A stretch of 64,000 nucleotides of DNA, taken from Eretmocerus hayati (lineage: Eukaryota > Arthropoda > Insecta > Hymenoptera > Aphelinidae). Location: contig CM056741.1 of assembly GCA_029851415.1 (NCBI GenBank), positions 86,752,282-86,816,281 on the forward strand. The letters are read 5' to 3'. Below the pieces are notes generated by a model, which was not told the DNA's origin, made no database searches, and saw only the letters and a list, made by a program, of their open reading frames with translations. The position numbers and the translations under genes were made by a program. Of the stretch, positions 1 through 11,222 are shown one piece after another (within the stretch, counting starts at the first letter, position 1; each line of letters opens with the position of its first letter).

Positions 1-2
1 CA

Positions 3-495
3 AACGAGGAGGAACCGGACCGAACAGATGTTGTTTCTGAAGAAGAAGAGAGTAATGCTGTTCCTGAAGAAGACCTTCAACCAGAGGAGTCCATTGATGG
101 AATTGTAAGCGATGCGATTGCGAGCGAAACCGCGGGGCAGCCCCCGGAAAACGCGTATAACCGTGGATACCGGAGCACCGTCAGCGCGCAATCCGAACAC
201 TGCGGCCGTTACGCAAAGTACGTCCAATGCGGAAAGCGAGCAACCTGCGAACGATCCGTCGTATGCGAGAAATGATCAGGAAATGAGAAATACACTGGAA
301 ATGAACTATCAATGCGCGGAGCCCGATCAGTACACCGATTCTAACACCGTAAGACGTCGCGGACGGCCTAAAGGTTGGAAGAAAGCGCCATCGCTGCAAA
401 TACCATCAGACGAGGTATCACCTCGGAAAACTCGGTCCGGAAAAGTCATTTCACCTTTTCATTATCGATCAATCATTCATATGTCAACATATTAA
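3..495 (+). pseudogene. 3' end of Gypsy-type pol (partial)
   Basis: This is the C-terminal tail of a Gypsy-like integrase that begins upstream of the window. The first ~110 bases read in frame 3 as a Glu/Asp-rich stretch; reading then shifts to the frame that ends at the TAA at 493-495, so at least one frameshift lies near 100-125. The tail carries a basic RRRGRPKG segment of AT-hook type (about 352-378) and ends with SPRKTRSGK. The second Gypsy element (27864-31426) ends similarly, with RPRGRPKG and then SPMRTRS. No catalytic domain is inside the window. The assignment rests on this tail, the ORF3 that follows, and the polypurine tract and LTR downstream. Confidence 0.6.
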
Positions 496-496
496 C

Positions 497-541
497 CTCT
501 CACCACTCACACCATCATAACACCTATCCTCATCTCCGCAG
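497..541 (+). promoter_or_regulatory. candidate 3' splice site ahead of ORF3
   Basis: Between the pol stop (495) and the ORF3 ATG (550) lies a pyrimidine-rich tract ending in CTCATCTCCGCAG, with AG at 540-541. This is a good match to a eukaryotic splice acceptor. ORF3 could be expressed from a spliced subgenomic RNA, as env is in errantiviruses. That is inference; no donor has been paired with it. Confidence 0.4.
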
Positions 542-549
542 GGCACAGT

Positions 550-1232
550 ATGGACGGTCGAGACCTCAACGCAACTATGCGAGTAGCAGCAGATGAAAGT
601 GCTGACGGTATGGCCCGTCCAACGCTGGACGCGTCTGTTCAAGCGCCAGCGCAGGGATCCATCCCTTTCATATGGGATCTATCCGGCCAACGAACAGCTC
701 GGTGTTGCAAGTCCACCTCCTCGATTGGAAGATCCAGAGGAGATCCCAGCCATCGAGACATCCATCGAAGAAGAGTGGGTTCAGACCAGAGAAGCCATCC
801 TCACGTCAAGAACTGCGTACCTACAAGCAAGGTCTGAATTCCACAATTCTTTTGAACTCTTGGATGACTTCCTGGATGAATACGGGGCCGATGGACGTCG
901 AATGGCTGGAAGCCTACCTGTACGAGTCGCCGATGGAAAAGCAGCCCACGAGATGGCGGAAACGCACAAACGCAGACTTCGAGAGGAACAAGCAATCGCT
1001 GACCGGGCAGAATTGGAGGCTCGGCAGGAAGTCGAGGAGTTCCAGCGGGAAACTGCGCTAGAAAGCACTAACGAAAGCTCGCCGCCAGCGGGAGCACCTG
1101 GGTGGGACGGATCCCACTCGCACCCAGCGCGCTGATCCGGATAGGAGACGGTGGTGCCCTGTCTGTGGCCTACCAGGTGTAGCGCAAGGACGCGGGTGCC
1201 CTAACCGCGTGAATCACCCGAGCTTCCACTAA
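550..1232 (+). pseudogene. Gypsy element 1 ORF3: coiled coil plus zinc-finger-like end, frameshifted
   Basis: This accessory ORF occupies the position where errantiviruses carry env. It starts at the ATG at 550, passes into the frame of 593-1135, and shifts again near 1040-1080 into the frame that ends at the TAA at 1230-1232. The middle is charged and heptad-like (for example AETHKRRLREEQ). The last 26 codons contain C-P-V-C, then ten residues, C, five residues, H: a CX2CX10CX5H pattern at 1155-1217. ORF3 of the second Gypsy element (31559-32266) ends with exactly the same spacing. No signal peptide or membrane segment is visible, so it is not a normal Env. The function is unknown; nucleic-acid binding is a guess from the Cys/His motif. 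Confidence 0.6.
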
Positions 1233-1722
1233 TCATTGCGTCATCGCTGTTGAAGAGAGAGCCCACTCAAGTGGCAACATTTTTTTCTTTCTCTCTACCT
1301 GGATTTCAATTTTCCTTCTCTTGTATATACATATTTACATATTTACAATTATTCTACTATTTACATATTTACTTACTTACAATTATTATCTACAATGCCA
1401 TACTAGATATGGAAAAGTTTCTCTTGTGGAGATCGGGATGTACAAAACAACTAAGTCACTAATCAAGTGCATTTTCCTTTTCTTCTCTTTTATTTTGGAG
1501 ACTGATGATGTGTACATCTTATCAGTTAGATGCGAATTCGCTCAGTAAGTCAATCAGACAAAGTTTATTACAATATTAGTCGACGGGTTCGACAATTATA
1601 TTTTTGTACCTTTGAGATAATGAATACATTTCCTAATCACTTCTACTTTTGATTATAGTTGCCTCAGAGAGAGATTTTCTCGGGCCTGTACGCTTAGGCT
1701 AACGGCGTCTAGGGGGAGGAAA
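1233..1722 (+). other. Gypsy element 1 3' untranslated region ending in polypurine tract
   Basis: This is AT-rich noncoding DNA after ORF3. It ends in the purine run AGGGGGAGGAAA at 1711-1722, directly before TGTGAC. That is the expected polypurine tract priming plus-strand synthesis, and the layout matches those at 33251-33261 and 34025-34033. The short ORFs inside it look like chance. Confidence 0.6.
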
Positions 1723-2543
1723 TGTGACTGGTAGAGTCCCATCACTCTTTCCTCGGCAATTAGTATTGAGTTATTATTGGATCATGCTCATCTGTATATA
1801 AGAAGATTGTTACGGGTGTCCCGTGATGCAGCATCAACGAAAGAGTCACGCGCTTCGGTTTGAATTAGAGGGAAAGAGAGAATGCGCGCGCGCCACAAGA
1901 TGTCCGACCTACCGGAGCGTAGCTCGCCCAAATTCATACAGCTGATGATCTTCCGGTCAAGCAGCAGACTATCTTGGGCTATCCCGTGTATCGCACTCGT
2001 GTCCCGGTGCCCGGACGTTCTCCCGCGCCGCGTGTGCTCCGGTTTCCCTCGGCTACCATCGCCAGACCTGCAGGTGTCGAGGCCCGTATCCAGCGGCGGG
2101 GGGAGGATTTCCCCGGTCACCTAACATTCGAGGCGGACCAGGACGAGCGACGTCCTCGAGGCAGTGGCCTAATATCAGCGAAATTGCATTGTAAGTACCC
2201 GCTCGAGATATCTCTCTCTCTCTCTCGCTCTCTCTAAGGGCGTGCGGTTCTCTCTCTCGCGTGATATTCACCTGTTGCGTTTGCGCCTGGATGCCCTCTG
2301 TGAATTATTACTTGAATAAATCCGAATCTTGTTACCTTTACCTGCTCGCGTTATCACTAATCAGTGTTTCTTCGGGAACTCGTCCTCATTCATCATGCGC
2401 TTATGCACAGTGCGAGCAGCACTGGCCGACAGGAGGTCAGTGTCCACGAAGAAGACGCAGCCAAGCAGATCCTGGCGAGCCGCATTGCATATTGCGGACT
2501 CGCATGAATAATTGAGGTGACGAGCAAGAATCCCGTCATAACA
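1723..2543 (+). repeat. 3' LTR of Gypsy element 1
   Basis: It begins TGTGAC right after the polypurine tract, as do the LTR starts at 19494, 33262 and 34034. It contains a TATATA motif at 1795-1800, a CT-rich run at 2208-2235 and an AATAAA polyadenylation signal at 2315-2320. I place the right end at the ACA at 2541-2543 because TGT...ACA termini fit the family, but no second LTR copy is present to prove it and no target duplication can be tested. The start is firm; the end is tentative. Confidence 0.5.
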
Positions 2544-3609
2544 ATTGAAATTTTTTTTAGATTTTTCTTGGACCCTCGGCGGGCCGTACGAATTTTCAAA
2601 GTCCCATTTCTCAGCAGTTTTTCGCCTATTTTCCGCTATCTTAGAAAATTCATAGCTCGGACTCAAGTGTATATTTTTCATCCTACCTGGGCGCATTCTC
2701 TCCGTTATGACGTACACTTTCGAGAAAATAATTGACTTGTCCAAAAAATTGACATCTGGTAGGTCCCACGGTTCCAGCAAAAAGGCCCAAAAATACGACT
2801 TTGCACCACTTCTGGAGGCGTATAGGTCAGAATGAAAGCCTCGTAACGGAATTTTGCAGGAGAAAGAACTTGAAGGTCTTGAAAGAACCTTCAATTTCCC
2901 CTTTCGAACGTGTCATTATCTTATTTCACGTACGATCTACAGCCGATTTGATTTCGTCATCTTTGTAAAAACGTGAAACTTCAAGGCCAATTTAAAAGAA
3001 TCGTTTTTTTATCGACCCTAAATCTATGAAAAATTGTTTCTTGAGGTGTCTTTTTGGAGTCTCAACGATAATTTGGTTGTTCCTTCTGAATACCGATTTC
3101 ATACGAGCTGTTAAAAACAGTCGAAAATTCCGAAAATGGTGTCGAATTCGGGCCTTATCATGACGCTTTAAGGACTGGGTCTTCCCTTGCTCTCGATTCG
3201 TGGACTCTGATTAATCAGCACTCGGCATAAAATATTGTGGAAGATGAGACCTAGATTTCGAGAATGGCCTATCGCGCGATGCTTTACGATGGAACAGTCC
3301 AAAACTAGAGTAATTTGAGTCAATACAAGATAAATCGAGAAAATCGATTGTGACGCATCTCTCATCCAACTCTCCCGCGCTCACTAGCCCACGCGGCCGC
3401 TTTGGCACTCCGCGAATGCTCCGCACTGTATGCCATCCTCCGTTTATGCGAATGTGATGAACAGCTGACGCAGTATTGCCAGGTATCGTCCAGTAGAGAC
3501 AGAGATGAAAAGGTTCTCTAATCTTCGTTATACTCTGTAGACTGTACGAGTTTTTGGTTGTTAGTGACCACCACGAAAAGAATTGTATGTGTCAGTCAGC
3601 GTCCCGATC
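2544..3609. other. no gene recognised
   Basis: About 1 kb of intergenic or old repeat DNA. The minus-strand ORF across 2361-2894 runs into the LTR, has no recognisable domain and is probably chance. I see no RNA gene. Confidence 0.4.
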
Positions 3610-4275
3610 ACGAATTTTGGTACCTGCCCCGCGGGGTTTGCCCCGAAGATCGCGGAGGCCTCGCGAGGCAAATGTATTGTGGAGCGTATGAAGTGTAACG
3701 CCTTGCCCGCGGGGCTCCTGCGAGGTATCATCGGGGCATTATTTGCGCAAAGTCAGTGCAGATTCTGCTGAGACCTTCAAAATAATTTCGGATATATTTG
3801 TAATGTTATCACTATGATGTGATTGTGTAAATGGTCAAGTAAAGTTGAAAATCCATTGAAGGCCTGGGAAAGCCTCATAAGAGCTACTGATATCCAGTCC
3901 GTGTTTCCTTCCATTCTGGAGAAATAGTGACTTGACTCTGCAGCGAGTGATGAAGGAAGTAATTTTGCTGAACTGAGATTTGTGTGAAGAGTGAGTGGTG
4001 CTTATCAATGATATTAGAATACAGTGTGTTCACGTTCAATGCCTCTGTTGAAATTCCCAATATACTCCCACAGGAGTGAAGTTAACTCACAGACACTCCG
4101 CAGGAATGTTATGGAAGTGATCAGATACTTCGCGGGGGCCCCGCCGGGAAGGCGTTACATATGCTTCACTAGGCTCCATATGCTTCACAATACATTCGCC
4201 CCGCGAGGCCCCCGCGATGTTTGGGGCAAATCCCGCGAGGGAGGTACACTCGGGAACAAGGTGAACTGCGATGGG
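3610..4275. repeat. GC-rich inverted repeat pair
   Basis: A block at about 3620-3745 (with CCCCGCGGGG and GCGGAGGCCTCGCGAGGC) recurs in reverse complement at about 4125-4265. The two share TTTGCCCC, ATCGCGG, GGCCTCGCG, AATGTATTGTG and GTAACGCCTT in the same order. Arms are about 130-150 bp around a ~370-bp AT-richer loop. On opposite strands both arms translate to similar peptides containing AGFAPxIAxASRGxCIV, which suggests either a coding origin or simply homology. It is probably a foldback-type or nonautonomous DNA element. Confidence 0.55.
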
Positions 4276-4429
4276 ATGACGGTCAGCGGCCATTCGAGAT
4301 CTCCTACCTCACTCACACCTGATAGGTTACACTGCGCAACGAAATTCTGGTTCTGAAATAATGCATGGACCGGACAATGATTTCCTCGTGTATTCCTCGA
4401 CGCTGAAACCGAATCCGAGCTCAGATTTG

Positions 4430-4930
4430 ACCGATACCAATCTGTGTCGAATATGTAGAAGAACTTTCGGAGGCGAGCCTGGAGTCAGATGCGGTCCGAA
4501 GGTTCTATTTTTTTATTCAAATATGTTCATTCATTCGTCTATTTGGACGCAGATGAGCGCGAGAGAGATTTGAATCATTCTAGCTCATCATCTGGGGCCA
4601 CTCCACTGAGAAACTTGCAACTAGAGTGGTTTCTAGTCTGAGAACAAGTGTCAATATTTTAAAGCCAAGATGACCCTCGAATCGTATTTAGATGATCATT
4701 TTGAGTCGGGAAAAGTATTTGGATCCTCTTCCTGGACGCATATCTCATTTGTGAGCTAGAATGAGTAAAATCCTTCTCACACTCACCTGCGTCCAAGTAG
4801 ACGAATTGATGACCATATTTGACCCGTGAAATGAAACTTCGAGACCGCATCTGACTCTAGGATCGCATCCGGAAGTTCTTCTACATATTTGGGGGTACTT
4901 TGGGGAGTAATTCGACACAGATTAGTCTAC
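4430..4930. repeat. second inverted repeat pair
   Basis: The segment from about 4436 (AATCTGTGTCGAAT, then GTAGAAGAACTT and GAGTCAGATGCGGTC) to about 4590 recurs in reverse complement at about 4755-4930. Both arms also share a TTCGTCTAnTTGGACGCAG block. The loop is about 160 bp. Arms are imperfect, so this is an old hairpin. It lies just downstream of the GC-rich pair and may be part of the same composite element. Confidence 0.55.
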
Positions 4931-5800
4931 ATTTGTTCAGATGGGAGTATAAGCGAGCCATACTTCGAGGTGGTTTTTATCGAAAATTCAGAAAAGGGTC
5001 TTTCGAATTGGCTGAATCAAATCGAGAATTGAATGGCCCACCCAGATGATTGTTCCAATTGATAGTACTAGTATCGAAAAACATAGGGTAAGTGTCCCAA
5101 TTACTGCGAGTGTTTCGAGTGCCTTCAGGTTGCGCATCGCAGATTTTGTGCCTTTTACTCGATATCGAGCACGGATTTTTTTGTGATCGTTTGTCTACGT
5201 CTTGGGAAGGTATCGCCATATTTTCAGACCGTTTTGAGGTAACAGGAGATTTTAACTAATTCAATGCCGAGGGAGAAACAGTGCTCCTAATGTTGCGAAT
5301 GATCTCCTATTACTGCGTATCACCTACTACTGCATCCCGAATACTGCGAAGAATGAATACGGGCTTGAACCAGCCGTTGAGCCGTTTTTCTCGGGTAACC
5401 GGAAAAATATTCGGCGAGCACATTACAGGACTCCACCAATTATATGTTCAGCATATGTCTAACTTGTGATTATCCGCGATACTTGAGCGAAAATTGAGCA
5501 GCAAGGATCGCGGGTTGGAAGTCCCCTATCTTGCGCTGAAAATGCACTATATTTGGATCATTTGCGGGTATGGGCGATAAGCTCATCATCGAGACCGATT
5601 GAGAATGCCTACAAGGCACTCAGGGTGATAATCCCAACTTCGATTTGTTTCGCAGAATCGTCTCACGAGACGTCCAAAATGCATTCCTATGCCTGGGTGA
5701 TACACGCGAGCTTGCGCACTGTTTGTTTACATCACACCACTACATACCAAGCACGAATCACGCCGCAATAAATATCAACAATTATATGGGCCTTCGGATG
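4931..5800. other. no gene recognised
   Basis: Only short ORFs without recognisable domains; I see no repeat structure that I can support. Confidence 0.35.
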
Positions 5801-5801
5801 A

Positions 5802-5910
5802 GCGTCCATTGGCTCAGTCGGTAGAGGCCTTGTGCCTTGAGCGGGCTGAAAGGATGCGCTCGAAGGGGCGTGAGTTCAATCCCAGTCGGGTCACTCGAGA
5901 TTTTTTTCCG
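5802..5910 (+). other. tRNA-like sequence (possible SINE head)
   Basis: TTGGCTCAGTCGGTAGAG at 5809-5826 fits a Pol III A box and D-arm. GAGTTCAATCC at 5872-5882 resembles a B box. A T7 run at 5901-5907 could terminate Pol III transcription. The A-B distance is long, as in Leu/Ser tRNAs or tRNA-derived SINEs. I could not fold a convincing acceptor stem or name an anticodon, so this is not called as a functional tRNA gene. Confidence 0.4.
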
Positions 5911-6097
5911 AGTAACTCAACCGAGAACGCGAATCCTTGCGCTCCGAAAAAAAAAAATAAATGAATGAATAATAAAATTCCTTAAGTGCTGAGCGCTCGG
6001 CCAAAAATTTGAAAGAACGATTGGGCTTCGATAAGGGTTGGTGGTGTCCTCCCGCACCCGCGCGTATAGAAATTTTCTCAAATAATTTGACCAATTC

Positions 6098-6172
6098 ATC
6101 AAATTTGATCAAATATCCTCATAAAATTTGATCCAGATGTAATGATATTTTAGTAAAATTTGATCAAATGTT
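6098..6172 (+). repeat. left terminal repeat, iterated ATTTGATCAAAT
   Basis: It contains ATCAAATTTGATCAAAT at 6098-6114, then AAATTTGATC, then AAATTTGATCAAATG ending near 6170. ATTTGATCAAAT is itself a palindrome, so each copy could be a binding site for a transposon protein (inference). Confidence 0.6.
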
Positions 6173-6504
6173 TGATTTGGGCTGCTGACGCCGCGCGCCA
6201 GGGATACCTATATAGGTATATACTCGAATGTCCTGCAGAAAGCAGCTGATTGTAATTTTATCAAATGATCAATGATTCGTGAATGACTGCTTGTAATCGT
6301 GATCGTTTTCTTCTCTTAAAAAGTGTACAGTGTTTTTTGTCATCCATCAAGGCATACATCTCAAATCTATGCAGCTCATAGGTAATTGCAGTTGTCAAAT
6401 ATTGTTGTGTTGAAGGTTATGTGATTACATATAAAGAATCTTTTTATATCATCTCACAATTTTTCAGATTTCTGGGCTCACACGGTTTCTCATATTTTTC
6501 AAAT

Positions 6505-8661
6505 ATGGATCCAAGAATCGAGAAGAAAGCTATGCTAAATCGAGTGAGAGTGCAAAATCACAGACAAAATAAAAGGCAGAAACTTGGCACCCCAATTCCA
6601 CCAGAAGAAGAAGTCACCTCATCAGAACTTGAAAGAGAATGTCATAATTCTGATGGATCACATAGCGAGGATTCATATTTTGTGCCTCTTGAACCATCAC
6701 AAGTTGACCCGCAAATCCAAAACTCAAACAAAAGTTGTCAAAGCGAGGCATCAGTTTGTGACAGTACAAATAATGGTGTGTTGGCTGTTGTAAATGGTGA
6801 TAGAAGTGATGCTTGTGATGGCTCTAAGTGTTTGAAATCAGACAGTGAATACTTGAATGATGATGGTGCTGGCGCTATGACTTTTGAAATGAAAATCAGG
6901 AAGTGGGCTTCTAAAGGTGTAGCTCTATCCAAGGTGACTGAACTTTTAGGTATTCTTCATGAGCAGCATAAGGAAATTCCAAAGAGTACAAAAACTTTAT
7001 TAAAAACTAATCTGCATTTATCTAGCAAGATCAGGAAATTCAATGTATTGAATCCGTCAGACAAGTCTGAATATGTATATTTTGGCATTGCTTGTCACTT
7101 AATCAAGATAGTCAACGTAGCCCTGCATAAATTGGATGTGTTATTTCTCAAGATCAATGTGGATGGTATGACCCCATTTAAATCAAGCCCGCTGAATTTT
7201 TGGCCAATTCTAGGATTGGTTCACCATGAGTATGCCTCTTATAAGCCCTTTGTCATTGCTGCTTATTATGGAAAAGGCAAACCTTTCTCAGTGAATCTCT
7301 ACCTGGATGAGTTTATCAAGGAACTGAACTGCTTGTGTCAAAATGGGATCACAATTGGTGAGAGGAAATTTGAAGTAAGAGTAAAGTGTTTTTGTTGTGA
7401 TAGGCCTGCTCGAGCTTTTTTGAAGAAAATTGTCAACCATGGAGCTTACTATGCTTGTGAGCGCTGCTGGGTTTCTGGCTTCTATTATCTAAACAGAATA
7501 GTATATCCTCTCAGAGATTGCAAACTAAGAACCGATGAATCCTTCCGAAGGAAAGAAAATCCTGAACACCATGATGGCGAAAGTCCATTATTGCAATTGA
7601 AAGATAAAGATAATGAATCTTTAGATATGATCCTGTTGTTCATGCAAGAATTCATGCATGCAGGGCCACTTGGCATCATGAAAAAACTCTTGACTGAACA
7701 GTGGTTCTCAGACAAAACAAAAATCACCAGAGAAAAAATGATGTTTGTTTCTCTCAGATTAGTTAATCTTGCCAGTCAAATTCCAAAAGAATTGCATGGA
7801 ACAACAAGAGATCTACACAAGTTGAGTTTGTGGAAGGCAAAGGAGTTTAGGTTGTTCCTCCTGTACTGTGGACCTTTTGTGCTTGAGGGCATCCTTACTG
7901 AAGAAGAATACAATCACTTCATGTTACTCCATGTAGCTTGCAGGATTCTGCACAGCAGAGATCTTCTGCAGGTGTTTGGAGAACACACAAAGATGCTCCT
8001 TAATAGATTTGTTTCGCTGTGTGAACTGATGTATGGTTTAGAATTTGTTGTTTTGAATCCCCATATTTTGAGTCATATTTATGATGATGTAGTCAATATG
8101 GGCTGTCCAATCAACGAGTTGGATGCTTTCATCTTTGAAGGTTACCTGTCTGAATTGAAATTTTCAATCCGTAGTGGTAACAAGCCTTTGGCACAAGTCT
8201 GTAGGAAAATAGAAACAGATTTTATACTTAACAACAAAAAAGTTGTTTCAACTCTTGATTTACTAATCTTGAAGGCTAAAAAAGATGGAGATGAGTATCA
8301 TGTATCAAATCTCGAGTACCTCAACTTTGAATTGACACTGAAAAATCCAGACAATATCATCCTCACAACTGATGGATCTATCATACAAATTCAAGACCTC
8401 GTATGCTCATCGCTGGACACTGATGCCTCTAAGTTGTATGTTTTGGGAGAAAAAATGGAGATAATTGGACCTGCTTATAATTACCCAGTTTCTTCATCAG
8501 CTCTCCATACTTTTTCTGTGAAACGTGGTAATGATCGTCAGATATTAAAATTCCCACTTAGCAATCTTTATAGCAAAATGATGCTATGTGAAATATATGA
8601 ACTGTCATCTGATGTTAAAAAATTGTTTGCAGTGCCATTATTCAAAACGTTTGCGTCATAA
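6505..8661 (+). CDS. DDE-type transposase-like protein, 718 aa
   Basis: The frame is intact. It is open upstream to 6421, but I choose the ATG at 6505 (AAATATGG context). A splice-acceptor-like ATTTTTCAG at about 6457-6467 suggests a spliced 5' UTR. The first ~130 residues are polar and acidic. The core has INVDGMTPFKSS (Asp near residue 220), a WPILGLV segment, CFCCDRPARAF (Asp near residue 299) and a Cys pair in YACERCW. It then has a FMHAGPLGIMKKLL segment, a position where related animal proteins have the DYMHxxxLGVxKxLL type motif. This pattern matches CMC/EnSpm-like transposases common in arthropod and cnidarian genomes. The expected role is cutting and rejoining the element ends. Family assignment is by motif memory only; the third catalytic residue is not certain. 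Confidence 0.65.
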   Translation: MDPRIEKKAMLNRVRVQNHRQNKRQKLGTPIPPEEEVTSSELERECHNSDGSHSEDSYFVPLEPSQVDPQIQNSNKSCQSEASVCDSTNNGVLAVVNGDRSDACDGSKCLKSDSEYLNDDGAGAMTFEMKIRKWASKGVALSKVTELLGILHEQHKEIPKSTKTLLKTNLHLSSKIRKFNVLNPSDKSEYVYFGIACHLIKIVNVALHKLDVLFLKINVDGMTPFKSSPLNFWPILGLVHHEYASYKPFVIAAYYGKGKPFSVNLYLDEFIKELNCLCQNGITIGERKFEVRVKCFCCDRPARAFLKKIVNHGAYYACERCWVSGFYYLNRIVYPLRDCKLRTDESFRRKENPEHHDGESPLLQLKDKDNESLDMILLFMQEFMHAGPLGIMKKLLTEQWFSDKTKITREKMMFVSLRLVNLASQIPKELHGTTRDLHKLSLWKAKEFRLFLLYCGPFVLEGILTEEEYNHFMLLHVACRILHSRDLLQVFGEHTKMLLNRFVSLCELMYGLEFVVLNPHILSHIYDDVVNMGCPINELDAFIFEGYLSELKFSIRSGNKPLAQVCRKIETDFILNNKKVVSTLDLLILKAKKDGDEYHVSNLEYLNFELTLKNPDNIILTTDGSIIQIQDLVCSSLDTDASKLYVLGEKMEIIGPAYNYPVSSSALHTFSVKRGNDRQILKFPLSNLYSKMMLCEIYELSSDVKKLFAVPLFKTFAS

Positions 8662-9213
8662 TTCATATGAATTCTGTACTCCATGTAAGACGTAAAATAT
8701 AGCATCTTGTATTTCCTGTCTGCTCAAATGACAAATTTGAAGATTTGCAAAAAATATTCTTTCAATTGCTTGTAAATTGCTTTACTTGCATAGGAAAAAT
8801 CAACTCAAATACATCCAACGTTTTCTACTTTACCGACATCTATTCATATACACCTCTCCCAAATGTGAATATGAGAGTGTGTGTTTCCATCTTCCCACCA
8901 AACAATTTTACTCAAAAATGCAGGCCTCTTCATAAGTAAATAATTAAACTATTCCGGCAACCAAACCACGTCACGTTTTGCTCCAGTTATTTATTGATTC
9001 CGGGTGGGGCTAAGTATTGCTGAAAATAGATAGTAATTGTTGCTCGGGACCGGAAAAACGGTTATACTCAAAGGTAACCTCAAACTGTTTTTCTCAAAAA
9101 TTGTGTGATTGCATCTAATTGATTATTCAGAGCGTCTGCTCGTATATTATTATTTAGCTCATGTGTGCTAGATATGCCAACTTGTAAACGTTAATGTATG
9201 ACTGATCTCATTT
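8662..9213. other. spacer between the two transposon genes
   Basis: AT-rich DNA with no long ORF. The next gene starts right after a splice-acceptor-like CTCATTTAG at 9206-9214, so part of this spacer may be its 5' intron. Confidence 0.4.
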
Positions 9214-9215
9214 AG

Positions 9216-11222
9216 ATGGTTTTCTGCCTCATTGAATTGGCCAAAATCAAAGATGAGCCAGCGTGGGATGAATCCCTAGTTGTTGTGCCATTTGCTTTTA
9301 TGTTACCTAAAGTACAAGGGTGTGAAACAGGAGCTTCCTCTGTACTGTACCCAAGTATGCCTCACTGTTTGAACACTAAAGATATGATCAAAGATTTCAC
9401 TGATAGAAAAGCGACTCCTCCAGAGTCTTGGGGAGCTAAGGAGTGCGTCATCAAAAATGTGACAAGTAACATCAACTGAATATTTCTCCTCCGTAACCCA
9501 AATTCAAAACAGTTAGTTCTAGTGTCATTGGTTTTTTCAGTGTCATATGAAGATGCATCAAAGATGTTAGCAGTGGCTATTAAAGCAAGGGATGACAAGC
9601 AGTCAAAAAAAAGAGAAGCAATCCAAGTCAAGAAGGGAAAAAGTTGAATCCGACTGCGAGTAATGCCAAAAATATTAAACGCACTAAGTTGCAGAAGAAG
9701 AATGAATCAGATCCCACTCCTGCAAAGGCTGATCAAATACAAGTACTATCTGACGTCTCTAATATTACTGGTACTGAGCCACAAAGACTACAACTATCCA
9801 TGTTTGCAACGAGTCCTGAGGCAATTAACGATGAGCCACCCGAAAACTCTCCAACCACTCAGTTAAAGGAGCAACTTTTCCAAATGCCAGAAGCACTTGC
9901 CTCATGTGATCTGAGTCTCCCTATACCTTCTGGTCATTCTTCATTGGAGGATGTGTCAAATATGAGTAAGTAGCCAGTGCAACTTGCATCTCATTGATAT
10001 TTAGTTATAGAAGAACTTGACTAATGTTTTTAATTGCCTTGCAGCAGAAATTGTATCCCCCGCTCTTGGTGAAGCTGAAATTGATTTCAGTACATTTGAT
10101 ACAACAGAGTCCAATGAAACACCCAATGCATCAATTGAACAAGCGAATGTTACACATGAGGATGAGCTCAATTTTCTCTGTACTAAAAATGATTTACTTG
10201 GTAAGTCAAGCGAACATGTCTATTATTCTGAGCTCTATTTACGTTGACCATAGTTACCATTTATAAATTATTCATCAATCTTGTAGACAACATGAACAAA
10301 ATATTGGCTCACATAGATTTAAAACTTCCTCAAATAGTGGGTAGAGTTGTGGACCATAAAGTGACCCCAAGATTAGATGACTTTGGTTCAAAACTAGGCG
10401 AAATAATGGCTTTCGCTGAAAGTCATGCGGAGAACAAAGATATCCTGACATTTGATGGTTTTACCAAGCTTTATGATTTTAGTTTGAAGTTGCCAACTTT
10501 AAATGAATTTACTAGATTCGAAGCTGCCATACAAGGAAAAAACCTTGATGACAAGGTCAATGCCAAATACTCTGATTTTAGATCCAACTTGGTACGATAT
10601 ATAATCATTTGTTGATTCTTACTTCTCGCTTTGTAAAACATGTGTTTTAATTAATCAATAACTTGGTTCCAGATAAAGCACATAAATACTACCTCTAACA
10701 CAGAGGTTACACCTTACGATAATTGCAGAGCAATTATGAGAAGGTTTTTTAAAGATGAGCTAATTTGCAATTTCACTGCTACAAGATCCAAAGGCAATAA
10801 GCCTATTTTCAAACATACTGGATTCTTTTCATGCATGCTAGGTGAGTTGAGGTTCTATTTAAAAAAAACCATTTGTTAATTAGATGAGATACTTCGCCTA
10901 TTCTTCAGCCTTCCTCTCAATTTCATAAGATATGTACAACGAATAATGACATTTTTAAGAATATATGCTATTACGTGACAATGTGACTGAGCATACCACA
11001 ATTGAAATTTGCACTTACTTTTTATTATTTTCAGATGCTCTTCTCCCCATCCACAACAGGAATGGAAAACAAATATTGGATGAGTCATGCCTTGCAAGTC
11101 ATGTAGGAGACTTGATTAATCTGACAAAGACTAGAACTAGATCTACCATCCCTATTCAACAAGGAGATGAAAATAATGCAAGTGGATCAACTGTGCCAAA
11201 TACAGATCTGATGACTGAGTAA
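9216..11222 (+). CDS. DUF4806-like accessory protein of the transposon, six exons
   Basis: Exons inferred from splice sites: 9216-9465, 9541-9965, 10045-10200, 10287-10591, 10673-10841 and 11035-11222. Donors such as GTAAGT and GTGAGT pair with good acceptors and phases match at every junction. Exon 3 has a GCAGCAG tandem acceptor, both choices in frame. The N-terminus (KIKDEPAWDESLVVVPFAFM) and exons 5-6 (RRFFKDELICNFTATRSKG, FKHTGFFSCMLDALL) resemble the DUF4806 protein family often found beside such transposases. Within exon 2 the frame entering at 9541 stops at 9645, and the frame leaving it differs by one base. A single-base shift is therefore present between about 9605 and 9645, near an A8 run. 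The copy may thus be inactive, or the A run may be a sequencing error. Confidence 0.6.

Noticed and set aside
2361..2894. 177-residue minus-strand ORF
   Set aside because: It overlaps the LTR end and has no recognisable domain or splice context.
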